From Candidatus Phocaeicola excrementigallinarum (GTDB taxonomy: Bacteria; Bacteroidota; Bacteroidia; Bacteroidales; Bacteroidaceae), in the NCBI GenBank assembly GCA_019120125.1, contig DWVR01000031.1, forward strand, positions 1 through 53,451: a DNA stretch of 53,451 nucleotides, written 5' to 3'. The notes below the pieces were generated by a model. The model saw only the letters and a list, made by a program, of their open reading frames with translations. It was not told the DNA's origin and ran no database searches. This document shows, piece after piece, positions 1-8,176 of the stretch; within the stretch, counting starts at the first letter, position 1, and every line of letters starts with the position of its first letter. A program made the position numbers and the translations under genes.

Positions 1-218
1 ACTTGTATATATTGCTGGGGTGCTTTGTGGCGGCGGCTCCCTTCGGGTGGTGGATCGGCCGTCACTGGCTGGAAGGGTTTGCCGAGAAGACTCCCATACG
101 CGCGTGGATCTTCCTCGCCTCGTTCCTTGTGGTGACCTGCGTCACGCTGCTCACGGTGACGGTGCAGAGCTGGCGCACGGCAAGCGAGAACCCGGCCAGC
201 TCGATAAAGACGGAATGA
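1..218 (+). CDS. FtsX/MacB-type ABC transporter permease, C-terminal fragment
   Basis: Only the last ~71 residues are inside the window; the frame is open to the left edge. The fragment has two hydrophobic stretches (around LLGCFVAAAPFGWWIG and WIFLASFLVVTCVTLLTVTV) and ends with ASENPASSIKTE. This resembles the closing 'NP..slrtE' of FtsX-like permeases and the end of the second permease in this window (INPTENLRTE). It is probably one permease of the type VII ABC system whose ATPase starts 250 bp downstream. Such transporters couple cytoplasmic ATP hydrolysis to work in the periplasm (efflux, lipoprotein release or envelope signalling), and the substrate cannot be read here. The true start lies outside the window. 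Confidence 0.8.
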   Translation, partial: LYILLGCFVAAAPFGWWIGRHWLEGFAEKTPIRAWIFLASFLVVTCVTLLTVTVQSWRTASENPASSIKTE

Positions 219-222
219 ATTA

Positions 223-271
223 AATGAAGAATGAAGAGTGAAGAATGAAGAGTGAAGAATGAAGAATGAAG
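223..271. repeat. Seven tandem heptamers (AATGAAG/AGTGAAG)
   Basis: Seven back-to-back 7-bp units alternate between AATGAAG and AGTGAAG and start 5 bp after the permease stop codon. The array is perfect in period. Nothing in it is coding. It separates the upstream permease from the promoter region of the ABC ATPase gene. Confidence 0.85.
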
Positions 272-322
272 AGTTTTTTCCGTAAGGGTGGATACGCGGG
301 TGTCAAAAAATCATACACCGGT

Positions 323-339
323 TGTCAAATTTTTAGACA
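323..339. promoter_or_regulatory. TGTC-N9-GACA palindrome, possible sigma-54 activator site
   Basis: TGTCAAATTTTTAGACA is an inverted repeat with six of seven arm positions paired. Its centre is about 89 bp upstream of the start predicted from the -24/-12 promoter at 395-408, a usual distance for an NtrC-type activator binding site. A further outer pair, GTGTC at 300-304 and GACAC at 336-340, overlaps it. The role as an enhancer is inferred from position and symmetry only. Confidence 0.45.
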
Positions 340-392
340 CTAATGATTTGATTACTGGAATTTATTTTATTGAAAATAAACGCATTGATGGT

Positions 393-410
393 TTGGCATG
401 GCTTTTGCAT
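393..410 (+). promoter_or_regulatory. Sigma-54 (RpoN) type -24/-12 promoter
   Basis: TTGGCATGGCTTTTGCAT matches the sigma-54 consensus TTGGCACG-N4-TTGCA with one change in the -24 block. The invariant GG (395-396) and GC (407-408) are exactly 10 bp apart. The expected start, near 420, leaves a leader of about 48 nt before the ATPase start at 468. No TAnnTTTG element is visible in this intergenic region. Bacteroides species do encode RpoN and NtrC-family regulators. Confidence 0.65.
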
Positions 411-467
411 TCTTATGTGGAAACGATATATCCGAAAACAAAAACTTAAAAACAAAAATATACGACT

Positions 468-1145
468 ATGATTAAGATTGAGAATTTGACAAAGACATTC
501 CGTACGACAGAAGTGGAAACCATCGCGTTGAACAAGGTCAGTCTGGAAGTGAATGAGAAAGAGTTTGTGGCCATCATGGGGCCGTCGGGATGCGGCAAGT
601 CTACCTTGCTGAATATTCTCGGCCTGCTCGACAACCCGACTTCGGGCAACTATTATCTGGGTGACCAGGAGGTGGGCCATTTGAAGGAGAAAGACCGCAC
701 AAACGTGCGCAAGGGAAACATCGGTTTTGTGTTCCAGAGCTTCAACCTGATTGACGAGCTGAACGTGTTCGAGAATGTGGAGCTTCCGCTTACTTATCTG
801 CATATTCCGTCGGACGAGCGCAAGCGCCGTGTGGCCGATATACTGAAGCGAATGAACATCAGTCACCGTGCGAAACACTATCCGCAGCAGCTCTCCGGAG
901 GTCAGCAGCAGCGTGTGGCCATTGCCCGTGCGGTGGTTTCCGGCCCGAAGATTATTCTGGCCGACGAGCCGACCGGTAACCTTGACTCAAAGAACGGTCT
1001 GGAAGTGATGCAGTTGCTTACCGAGTTGAACAAGGAGGGCACGACCATCGTGATGGTAACTCACAGCCAGCGTGACGCCGGTTTTGCCGGACGTGTCATC
1101 AACTTGTTCGATGGTCAGGTGGTGTCATCGATTGCGGAAATGTAA
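468..1145 (+). CDS. ABC transporter ATP-binding protein (MacB/LolD family)
   Basis: 225-residue ATPase of the MacB/LolD/FtsE group, which energises FtsX-type permeases from the cytoplasmic face of the inner membrane. Visible motifs are Walker A GPSGCGKST (38-46), Q-loop VFQ (Q90), signature LSGGQ (142-146), Walker B IILADE (162-167) and the switch His in VTHS (H199). Length is normal for a stand-alone ATPase. It lies between a permease fragment and a second complete permease, so the three genes probably make one transporter. The start at 468 follows an A-rich leader of the usual Bacteroides kind without a clear Shine-Dalgarno sequence. Control by the sigma-54 promoter just upstream is inferred. 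Confidence 0.95.
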   Translation: MIKIENLTKTFRTTEVETIALNKVSLEVNEKEFVAIMGPSGCGKSTLLNILGLLDNPTSGNYYLGDQEVGHLKEKDRTNVRKGNIGFVFQSFNLIDELNVFENVELPLTYLHIPSDERKRRVADILKRMNISHRAKHYPQQLSGGQQQRVAIARAVVSGPKIILADEPTGNLDSKNGLEVMQLLTELNKEGTTIVMVTHSQRDAGFAGRVINLFDGQVVSSIAEM

Positions 1146-1151
1146 TTTATC

Positions 1152-1250
1152 TTAAAGAAGTTGGAGAAATTAAAGGAGTGGTCATTCTGCTTCGTTCCGT
1201 TGGAAGTTAAAAACCGATATTTCAGTGGATGGTTTCTCTAACTTCTTTAA
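1152..1250. repeat. Intergenic inverted repeat with 18-bp arms
   Basis: The left arm (1152-1169, TTAAAGAAGTTGGAGAAA) and right arm (1233-1250) are complementary at 17 of 18 positions, with a 63-nt spacer. The element fills the gap between the ATPase and permease genes, and the right arm is close to the permease start. It could form a long-range RNA hairpin in the operon transcript. No protein-coding role is visible. Confidence 0.75.
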
Positions 1251-1270
1251 CTTTTTTGACTCTTAAAAAA

Positions 1271-3646
1271 ATGATCCAAGCATTGAAATCTTTGTTCCGG
1301 AAGGGGGATGCCAACGTGGTGAAGATTATCTGTCTGGGGGTGGGACTGGCTGTGGCCCTCACACTCCTTGCCGAAGTCATCTTCCAGCGTTCGTACGACA
1401 ATTTCATTCCCCGGCTGGAAGATACGTATCGCATAAAGGAAGCCTATCTGTACGGGAGCAGTACCGAATGGCGCACGCATCCCAACGTGTCGGGAGCCGT
1501 GGCACCGGGAATCAAGTCTTATTGCCCGGAGGTGGAGGCTGCTACCCGTTTCACGGAATTTTCCCAGGAAGGCACCCCTTTCGTGTCGGAGGACAAGAAG
1601 GAAGTATCCTGCCAGGTGCTGATGTGCGACAGTTCCTTCTTCGACATATTCCCTATCCCGCTACTGATGGGTGAGAGGCCCCGTACGGGACTGGAAAAGG
1701 CAGGAAACGCCTATATCTCGCGTGAGTTATTTGAGGCGTTGGGCGAGAGTGTCATCGGGCGTACGCTGGAGTGGAAACTCAATCCCGACCTGCGGGTCAC
1801 GGTGGCGGGGGTGTTCGACAACCTTCCGGAGAATACCCATCTGCCACGCTTCAACATGATGCTGGCCTTGCCTACCATCAAGTGGGTGTCATGGGACGGT
1901 CGCGACAACTGGCTGGGCAACGACCGTTATACGGGCTATGTGCGTCTGCGTCCAGGAACGGATCCCGACCGGCTCCGCCCCAACATTGAGCGGATGATGG
2001 ACGACCATATTTCGGAGACTCTGGAAAAGTCGGGAGGCAAGATGGACTATTCGCTGGAGCCGGTGGGCGACATATTCGTTTCGTCCGACTACAATCGGGT
2101 GATGAACATCGTGTTCCTTGCGTTTGCGGTAATCATGCTGCTGGCGGCTCTGCTCAACTATGTGCTGCTCTCCATCTCGTCGATGGTGAACCGGGCGAAG
2201 AGCATTGCCACTTATCGTTGTTATGGTGCGGCCTACAAAGACATCTATCGGATGATTCTCTCCGAGTCGTTCCTTTATGTGGGCATCCTGAGCCTCGGAC
2301 TGGCGGTGCTGCTCATCTTCGGACTTCAGGACTTTCTTCAGGAACAGCTGGGGCATAGCCTGCGGTCTGTGTTCACTCCCCGGGCCGTGTCGGTGTGTCT
2401 GTTGGTCACGCTGGCTGTAGTCGTGGTGTGCGGCATGGTACCCGGCTACCTTTACGCACGCATCCCCGTCACGTATGCCTACCGCCGCTATTCGGAGAGC
2501 AAGAAGCGGTGGAAGCTCGGTCTGCTTTTCGTACAGTTTACGCTCACCGCTCTCTTTGTGACCCTTCTGACGGTGATTGCCTTGCAGTATCACGCCCTGA
2601 CCAACTATGACGCCGGATTCGAGTACAAACATGTACTGACCGCCGACTTGGGCGGGGTGAAGCAACATGAGAGGGAGCGCTGCGCGCAGGAACTGAGGAA
2701 ACTTCCCGGAGTGGTTTCCGTGACAGCGGGCTACCAGTCGCTTGCCTCCCATTGCAGCGGGAACAATGTGTACAATCCAGAGACGGGGGAAGAGTATATG
2801 AACGTGGCCGACATGTATTATGTAAGTGACGATTACCACAAGACTTTCCAGATTCCGGTCATCGAAGGCGAAGTGTTCACTCCGCATCTCAGTGATACGG
2901 TGACCCGTCAGGCGATGGTGAGCCGGAACTTTGTGGAGCGGATGGAGACGTTGGCCGGGTGGACAGGCTCGCCCATAGGCAAGGCGTTCTTTCTGAGCGA
3001 GCACGGCGGTCCGCTCACCGTATGCGGTGTGTATGAGGAAATCCATATCGGTTCGCAGATGTCGGAGGAGCGCGACGAGCGTCCCACGGTGATGTTCTAT
3101 CATGAGGTGCCCCGGTGGAATCTGTATGTCCGGGTGCAGGAGATGACTCCCGAGGTTATCCGTGAGGTGCAGAGGGTGGTCAGTGCCACCGTGACGAATC
3201 AGGAAAAGATTGTGACCAGTCTTGACACCCAGATAAGCAGTCTTTACGACTCCCTGTTCCGCGTGCGCAACAGTGTGCTTTTTGCCGGACTTTGTGTGAT
3301 GGCCATCGCCTTGATCGGGCTGTTGGCCTATGTGCGCGACGAGGTGGCGCGGCGGCGTTCGGAAATAGCCGTCCGCATCATTCATGGAGCTACGGTGACC
3401 GATGTGGAGCGCATCTTCCTTGTTGATTTGTTGAGAATCGCACTTCCGGCCATTCTTTTGGGCACGTTGACGGCATGGATAATCAGTCGGTCGCTGCTGG
3501 AATTGTTTGCCGTGAAGATCGCGCTGACGTGGTGCCTTTTTGCTTTCAGCGCGATGGCCGTTCTTTTACTGGTAATGTCTCTTGCGGCCTGGCTGGTGTG
3601 GTGCACGGCCCGCATCAATCCCACGGAGAATTTGCGTACGGAGTGA
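1271..3646 (+). CDS. FtsX-like ABC transporter permease
   Basis: Inner-membrane permease of the MacB/FtsX class, 791 residues from the preferred ATG at 1271. An in-frame ATG at 1229 exists, but the leading residues it adds look like translated leader DNA, and the usual N-terminus (short amphipathic stretch, then TM1 at about 16-37) begins at 1271. After TM1 comes a large periplasmic domain of the MacB_PCD kind, then four membrane segments, a second periplasmic domain, and three more segments at the end. This two-FtsX-module layout is typical of Bacteroidetes. The protein closes with INPTENLRTE. It follows the ATPase gene directly and is probably its partner. Substrate unknown; efflux or envelope-stress roles are both possible. 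Confidence 0.93.
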   Translation: MIQALKSLFRKGDANVVKIICLGVGLAVALTLLAEVIFQRSYDNFIPRLEDTYRIKEAYLYGSSTEWRTHPNVSGAVAPGIKSYCPEVEAATRFTEFSQEGTPFVSEDKKEVSCQVLMCDSSFFDIFPIPLLMGERPRTGLEKAGNAYISRELFEALGESVIGRTLEWKLNPDLRVTVAGVFDNLPENTHLPRFNMMLALPTIKWVSWDGRDNWLGNDRYTGYVRLRPGTDPDRLRPNIERMMDDHISETLEKSGGKMDYSLEPVGDIFVSSDYNRVMNIVFLAFAVIMLLAALLNYVLLSISSMVNRAKSIATYRCYGAAYKDIYRMILSESFLYVGILSLGLAVLLIFGLQDFLQEQLGHSLRSVFTPRAVSVCLLVTLAVVVVCGMVPGYLYARIPVTYAYRRYSESKKRWKLGLLFVQFTLTALFVTLLTVIALQYHALTNYDAGFEYKHVLTADLGGVKQHERERCAQELRKLPGVVSVTAGYQSLASHCSGNNVYNPETGEEYMNVADMYYVSDDYHKTFQIPVIEGEVFTPHLSDTVTRQAMVSRNFVERMETLAGWTGSPIGKAFFLSEHGGPLTVCGVYEEIHIGSQMSEERDERPTVMFYHEVPRWNLYVRVQEMTPEVIREVQRVVSATVTNQEKIVTSLDTQISSLYDSLFRVRNSVLFAGLCVMAIALIGLLAYVRDEVARRRSEIAVRIIHGATVTDVERIFLVDLLRIALPAILLGTLTAWIISRSLLELFAVKIALTWCLFAFSAMAVLLLVMSLAAWLVWCTARINPTENLRTE

Positions 3647-3701
3647 GATCAGACGCATGATTATGTGCTGAATGCTAATGAAGCGTGGAATTTCTTGAGA
3701 C

Positions 3702-3751
3702 GCAGACTCGTGCAGGTTTTATGGAATAATATTTAACCTGCATGAGCCTGC
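3702..3751. terminator. Imperfect palindrome, probable terminator after the ABC operon
   Basis: Arms at 3702-3718 and 3735-3751 pair at 15 of 17 positions with a 16-nt loop and are followed by ATTTTT. The element lies 56 bp after the permease stop. It can fold as a long hairpin in RNA and probably ends the ABC transporter transcript. Its length and imperfect symmetry also suit a dispersed palindromic repeat. Confidence 0.6.
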
Positions 3752-3823
3752 ATTTTTAGAATAGTGACATAGGGCTCTCTTTATTCTTTAATCCCTAATT
3801 CTGCTTTTTTCATATTTTTCTTT

Positions 3824-3831
3824 TACCTTTG
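3824..3831 (+). promoter_or_regulatory. Bacteroidales -7 element (TACCTTTG) for dnaB
   Basis: TACCTTTG fits TAnnTTTG and lies 21 bp before the dnaB start, giving a very short 5' leader. No exact TTTG -33 element is seen at the right distance; the region is T-rich. Confidence 0.55.
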
Positions 3832-3851
3832 TTCCCCCAAAACTAGAGACA

Positions 3852-5414
3852 ATGGCAGAGACAAAAAGAAATATACGGGTGCAGAAAGCCCCAAAGACCA
3901 GACAGACTGATGAGTACGGCCACTTGCAGCCTCAGGCTCCCGAACTGGAGGAGGCTGTGATTGGCGCGTTGATGATTGAGAAGGATGCCTATCCTCTGGT
4001 GAGTGAGATTCTGCGTCCTGAATCATTTTATGAGCACAAGCACCAGCTTATCTATGCGGCCATCACTGACCTGGCCATTCAGCAGAAGCCTATCGACATA
4101 CTTACCGTTACCGAACAGTTGCGCCAACGGGGTGACCTTGAAGAGGCGGGAGGACCGTTTTATATCACTCAATTGAGTGGCAAGGTGGCATCGTCCGCAC
4201 ACATTGAGTATCACGCGCGCATTATCGCACAGAAGTTCCTGGCACGTGAGCTGATTACTTTCACTAGTCAGATACAGACAAAGGCGTTCGATGAGACACA
4301 GGACGTGGACGATTTGATGCAGGAGGCGGAAGGGAAGCTCTTCGAGATTTCCCAGCAGAATATGAAGAAGGATTACACACAGATCAATCCCGTGATTCAG
4401 GAGGCGTATGAGATGCTTCAGAAGGCGGCGGCACGTACTGACGGATTGAGTGGACTGGCGAGCGGTTTCCATCAGCTTGACAAGATGACTTCGGGGTGGC
4501 AGAACTCAGACCTGATTATCATTGCGGCGCGTCCGGCTATGGGTAAGACAGCTTTCGTGCTTTCAATGGCCAAGAACATGGCGGTGAACAACAAGGTTCC
4601 CGTGGCATTGTTCTCGCTTGAAATGAGCAACGTACAGCTGGTGAACCGCCTTATAGTGAATGTGTGTGAGATTCCGGGTGAGAAAATCAAGAGCGGACAG
4701 CTTGCGCCCTACGAGTGGGGTCAGCTTGACTATAAGATCAAGGAACTTTATGACGCGCCACTCTATGTGGACGATACGCCCTCACTCTCAGTGTTCGAAC
4801 TGCGTACCAAGGCGCGTCGTCTGGTGCGTGAGCATGGAGTGAAGATCATCATCATTGACTACCTTCAGCTTATGAATGCGAGCGGTATGTCGTATGGCAA
4901 CCGTCAGGAAGAGGTAAGCACCATCTCGCGTTCGCTTAAGGGACTGGCCAAGGAGTTGGACATTCCTATTGTCGCGTTGAGTCAGTTGAACCGTGGTGTG
5001 GAGAACCGTGAGGGCATTGATGGGAAACGTCCCCAGTTGAGCGACCTCCGTGAGTCGGGAGCCATTGAGCAAGATGCGGATATGGTCTGTTTCATCCACC
5101 GTCCGGAGTATTATAAGATTTATACGGACGAGAAGGGGAATGATCTTCATGGTATGGCCGAGATCATTATTGCCAAGCATCGTAACGGTGCGGTGGGTGA
5201 TGTGCTTCTTCGTTTCCGGAGTGAGTATGCCCGTTTCCAAAATCCGGACGATGATGTGATTGTCCCGGTGCCGGGCGAGGAGAGTGCGGCTCCGGTGCTT
5301 CGTTCCAGAATGAATGGAAGGAATGGTCAGGCAGATGTGCCTCCTCCTTCGTCAGAAATGGCTCCCCCTGCCGAGAATCCGTTCGGAGGTCCGATACCTG
5401 ATGTGCCGTTTTGA
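3852..5414 (+). CDS. dnaB: Replicative DNA helicase DnaB
   Basis: 520-residue hexameric helicase that unwinds DNA ahead of the replisome. The N-terminal domain (about 24-125) begins with the usual PQAPELEEAVIGALM. The RecA-like motor starts after a linker with GLSGLASGFHQLD. The P-loop reads ARPAMGKTAF (225-234), Walker B is IIIIDYLQL, and DnaB motifs SLEMS and RESGAIEQDADMV are intact. There is no intein. The C-terminal tail after the motor is rich in Pro and low in complexity, common in Bacteroidetes. It is monocistronic by layout: the next gene, cdd, faces it. Confidence 0.98.
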   Translation: MAETKRNIRVQKAPKTRQTDEYGHLQPQAPELEEAVIGALMIEKDAYPLVSEILRPESFYEHKHQLIYAAITDLAIQQKPIDILTVTEQLRQRGDLEEAGGPFYITQLSGKVASSAHIEYHARIIAQKFLARELITFTSQIQTKAFDETQDVDDLMQEAEGKLFEISQQNMKKDYTQINPVIQEAYEMLQKAAARTDGLSGLASGFHQLDKMTSGWQNSDLIIIAARPAMGKTAFVLSMAKNMAVNNKVPVALFSLEMSNVQLVNRLIVNVCEIPGEKIKSGQLAPYEWGQLDYKIKELYDAPLYVDDTPSLSVFELRTKARRLVREHGVKIIIIDYLQLMNASGMSYGNRQEEVSTISRSLKGLAKELDIPIVALSQLNRGVENREGIDGKRPQLSDLRESGAIEQDADMVCFIHRPEYYKIYTDEKGNDLHGMAEIIIAKHRNGAVGDVLLRFRSEYARFQNPDDDVIVPVPGEESAAPVLRSRMNGRNGQADVPPPSSEMAPPAENPFGGPIPDVPF

Positions 5415-5428
5415 TTCTGGACACCACT

Positions 5429-5483
5429 CAGCTTCGCTGTGTTTGAAGCTGAAGTCGGTTATCCATAAGGCTGTTGGCTTTAA
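5429..5483. repeat. Small hairpin plus copy of a repeat also present at 8.2 kb
   Basis: CAGCTTC (5429-5435) and GAAGCTG (5445-5451) form a 7-bp stem after dnaB. Next to it, 5457-5483 carries GGTTATCC...GTTGGCTTTAA, which matches one arm of the palindrome at 8177-8223 (GGATAACC and TTGGCTTTAA blocks in the same order and spacing). The region separates the convergent dnaB and cdd genes and may terminate both. Confidence 0.5.
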
Positions 5484-5505
5484 TGTCTTGATCTCCTTTA
5501 ATCCT

Positions 5506-5982
5506 TTATAGAAACTCCGCTCCGAAGGAGAGTGGGAGCAGACTCTTTACCCCGTCAATTAAGAAAATCTTTTTTTCTCCGTAAAGTATGATATGCATGG
5601 GTTGTCTGTAGCGTTGTTCCGTTTCCAACAATACTTGCCGGCATGCTCCACAGGGTGGAATGGGGGTGTCGACAAATCCTGATTCGTTTCTGGCCGCAAT
5701 GGCAAGTGTGCATACAGGTTGGTCGGGATAGCGGGAGTTGGCATAGAATACGGTGGTGCGTTCGGCACAGGTGCCTGAAGGAAACGCTGCGTTCTCCTGG
5801 TTTGATCCGGAGACGATGGTTCCGTCGGCCAGCAATACCGCTGCGCCTACTGCAAAGTGCGAATAGGGAGAATAACTGTGTGAGGTGGCTTCCTTGGCCG
5901 CGTCCACCAGCCGGCGTTGTGTCTCGTCAAGTTCCTCATAGCATGCGGAATGTATGTGGATGTCAATGTGCAGGTCTTTCAT
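5506..5982 (-). CDS. cdd: Cytidine deaminase
   Basis: 158-residue zinc enzyme that deaminates cytidine and deoxycytidine to uridine forms in pyrimidine salvage. The catalytic signature is present: CAE (C72, E74) and PPCGACRQ (C111, C114), giving a three-Cys zinc site as in tetrameric cytidine deaminases. SPYSHFAVGAAV near 38-49 is the usual substrate-side motif. The gene converges on dnaB. A minus-strand TATCTTTG (-7) lies at 6007-6014, about 25 bp upstream of the start, so it probably has its own promoter. Confidence 0.95.
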   Translation of the reverse strand: MKDLHIDIHIHSACYEELDETQRRLVDAAKEATSHSYSPYSHFAVGAAVLLADGTIVSGSNQENAAFPSGTCAERTTVFYANSRYPDQPVCTLAIAARNESGFVDTPIPPCGACRQVLLETEQRYRQPMHIILYGEKKIFLIDGVKSLLPLSFGAEFL

Positions 5983-6006
5983 GATATTGTCCTTATGGTA
6001 TCAGTT

Positions 6007-6067
6007 CAAAGATAGTGAAAAAAGTGGAATCCGGATGAAAAATATATGCGCTTTTTGTCTAACTTTG
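6007..6067. promoter_or_regulatory. Divergent promoters of cdd and the DUF362 gene
   Basis: A minus-strand TATCTTTG at 6007-6014 points to cdd, and a plus-strand TAACTTTG at 6060-6067 points to the gene at 6096. Both fit TAnnTTTG. Clear -33 elements are not seen for either. Confidence 0.6.
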
Positions 6068-6095
6068 CGCGAGTGGAAGCCTAAAGAGTGAAGAC

Positions 6096-7247
6096 ATGAT
6101 GGATGAAATGACTATATCTGACACCTCAAAGGTGTATTATACTGATTTTCGTTGCAAGCCTGATGAAGGGCCGGTCGATAAGTTGAAACGCCTGATGAAA
6201 GCCGCAGGGATGGATAAGATGGATATGGACGGAAAGTTCGTGGCCATCAAGATGCATTTCGGTGAATTGGGTAATCTGAGTTTTTTGCGTCCTAATTATG
6301 CCCGTGCCGTGGCTGACATGGTTAGGCGGACTGGCGGTAAGCCTTTTCTTACCGATTGCAATACGCTTTATCCTGGAAGCCGCAAGAACGCTATCGAGCA
6401 TTTGTATTGTGCTTGGGAAAACGGGTTCACTCCGCTTACTGTAGGTTGTCCGGTGATTATCGGTGACGGCTTGAAGGGTACGGATGACATTGCTGTACCG
6501 GTGGAAAGTGGTGAATATGTGAAGGAGGCAAGAATCGGACGTGCTGTGATGGATGCTGATATTTTCATCTCGCTCACTCATTTCAAAGGACATGAGATGA
6601 CAGGATTCGGAGGCGCCATCAAGAACATCGGAATGGGATGCGGTTCGAGAGCGGGGAAAAAGGACCAGCATTGCAACGGGAAGGCGGTCATTGACCAGAA
6701 TGCGTGCCGGGGATGCAGGCGGTGTATGCGGGAATGTGCAAACGGTGGACTGGTGTTCGATGAGGAGCATGGGAAAATGACCGTGGACACGGAGAATTGT
6801 GTGGGTTGCGGACGATGTATCGGTGCCTGCAATTTCGATGCCATTGACTTTGCCCAGGATGCGGCCATTAAGGAGCTGAACTGCCGTATGGCGGAATACG
6901 CCAAGGCTGTAGTGGACGGACGTCCTGCTTTCCATATCTCGCTGGTGTGCGACGTGTCGCCTACATGCGACTGCCACGCCGGAAACGATACCCCTATCAT
7001 TCCGGATGTGGGTATGTTCGCGTCGTTCGACCCGCTGGCGCTTGATCAGGCTTGTGTAGACGCCTGTCTCAGACAAACCCCGTTGCCGGGAAGCCAGTTG
7101 ACGGACGAGATGGGCAGTCCTCATTTTCATGACCGTCACGACCATTTTGACAACACGAATCCGAACGCTGAATACAAGACATGTCTAGTCCATGCGGAGA
7201 AAATAGGATTGGGTAACAGAAAATATGAGTTGGTAAAAGTGAAATGA
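6096..7247 (+). CDS. DUF362 domain protein with two 4Fe-4S motifs
   Basis: 383 residues. The body is a DUF362 domain (residues about 15-190, with TDCNTLYPGSRKN and HFKGHEMTGFGGAIKNIGMG). It is followed by two ferredoxin-type motifs, C204-x2-C-x2-C-x3-C and C235-x2-C-x2-C-x3-C, and a C-terminal part that returns to the DUF362 fold. Such proteins are cytoplasmic and iron-sulfur binding; no reaction is assigned with certainty. There are close in-frame starts at 6096, 6099 and 6108, and I keep the first. Its stop overlaps the start of the next gene by 4 bp (ATGA), so the two are probably translated together. Confidence 0.88.
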   Translation: MMDEMTISDTSKVYYTDFRCKPDEGPVDKLKRLMKAAGMDKMDMDGKFVAIKMHFGELGNLSFLRPNYARAVADMVRRTGGKPFLTDCNTLYPGSRKNAIEHLYCAWENGFTPLTVGCPVIIGDGLKGTDDIAVPVESGEYVKEARIGRAVMDADIFISLTHFKGHEMTGFGGAIKNIGMGCGSRAGKKDQHCNGKAVIDQNACRGCRRCMRECANGGLVFDEEHGKMTVDTENCVGCGRCIGACNFDAIDFAQDAAIKELNCRMAEYAKAVVDGRPAFHISLVCDVSPTCDCHAGNDTPIIPDVGMFASFDPLALDQACVDACLRQTPLPGSQLTDEMGSPHFHDRHDHFDNTNPNAEYKTCLVHAEKIGLGNRKYELVKVK

Positions 7248-8146
7248 AAATAAGGATGAGGATACTGAGATATTTCCTGCTGTCGTTTTTTCTTGGGCTG
7301 GCTGTCGTTTCCGGTGCGGCTCAAAAGCGAAGCAAGGCTTATGAGGAATACATTCACAAGTATCGTAAGATTGCGGTGGAAGAGATGAAACGGTATCACG
7401 TGCCGGCCAGTATCACACTGGCGCAAGGACTGCTGGAGTCAGGAGCGGGGAGAAGCCAGCTCGCACGGAAATCGAACAATCATTTCGGAATCAAATGCGG
7501 CAGATATTGGGAAGGGCGGACTGTGCGTGCCGATGATGATGCTCCCAATGAGTGTTTCCGTGCTTACCGTCATGCGAAAGAGTCTTATCGTGACCATTCC
7601 AAATTTCTGAGGGGAGGGTCAAGATACGCGTCGTTATTCAAACTGAAGATTACGGACTATAAAGGCTGGGCACGGGGACTTAAGAAGGCAGGCTATGCCA
7701 CTGATCCCAGATACGCCACACGTCTGATCAATATCATCGAGCTGTACGGTCTTGACCGGTATGACAAGAAGGGTGGATTGGAATGGATGGAAAAGTTTCC
7801 CGACCCTCACCAGCCTTATCTGGCGAACGACTTGCTTTATGTAATCGCTCGTAAGGGGGATACGTTCAAGTCAATCGGCAAGGAGTTTGGCATCAAAAAG
7901 AAGAATGTGCGTAAGTACAATGAACTTCCGAAAGGGTATGAGTTCCAAGGAGGCGAGATTGTGTATCTGGAGGAGAAGCATAAGCATGCGGTAAATGGAT
8001 TTATCAGTTATGTGGTCCGTCCGGGCGATTCCATGTATTCCATCGCGCAGAAATTCGGAATGAGACTGGAAAATCTCTATAGACTGAATGGTATGGACGA
8101 GGATGATGGAATACCTGCCGTGGGTTCTATCGTTTGGTTGCAGTGA
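7244..8146 (+). CDS. Exported glucosaminidase with two LysM domains
   Basis: 300 residues. A signal peptide ends near residue 26 (VVSGAA-QK). A GH73-type glucosaminidase domain follows (about 35-170), with the likely catalytic Glu65 in GLLESGAGRS and the family motif NNHFGIKC. Two LysM modules close the protein (about 200-245 and 255-299, IARKGDTFKSIGKEFGI and VVRPGDSMYSIAQKFGM), which bind peptidoglycan. Predicted role: cleaving the glycan backbone during cell-wall growth or separation, in the periplasm. The 4-bp overlap with the DUF362 gene is conserved-looking coupling, but a functional link is not evident. Confidence 0.92.
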   Translation: MKIRMRILRYFLLSFFLGLAVVSGAAQKRSKAYEEYIHKYRKIAVEEMKRYHVPASITLAQGLLESGAGRSQLARKSNNHFGIKCGRYWEGRTVRADDDAPNECFRAYRHAKESYRDHSKFLRGGSRYASLFKLKITDYKGWARGLKKAGYATDPRYATRLINIIELYGLDRYDKKGGLEWMEKFPDPHQPYLANDLLYVIARKGDTFKSIGKEFGIKKKNVRKYNELPKGYEFQGGEIVYLEEKHKHAVNGFISYVVRPGDSMYSIAQKFGMRLENLYRLNGMDEDDGIPAVGSIVWLQ

Positions 8147-8176
8147 GGGCTTCCGGAATTGGATGTTAAGGGGATA

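Noticed and set aside
1889-3385. 498-codon minus-strand open frame
   Set aside because: It lies wholly inside the permease gene in antisense and its translation is His/Gln/Arg-rich without family motifs. It is an artefact of codon bias in the sense gene.
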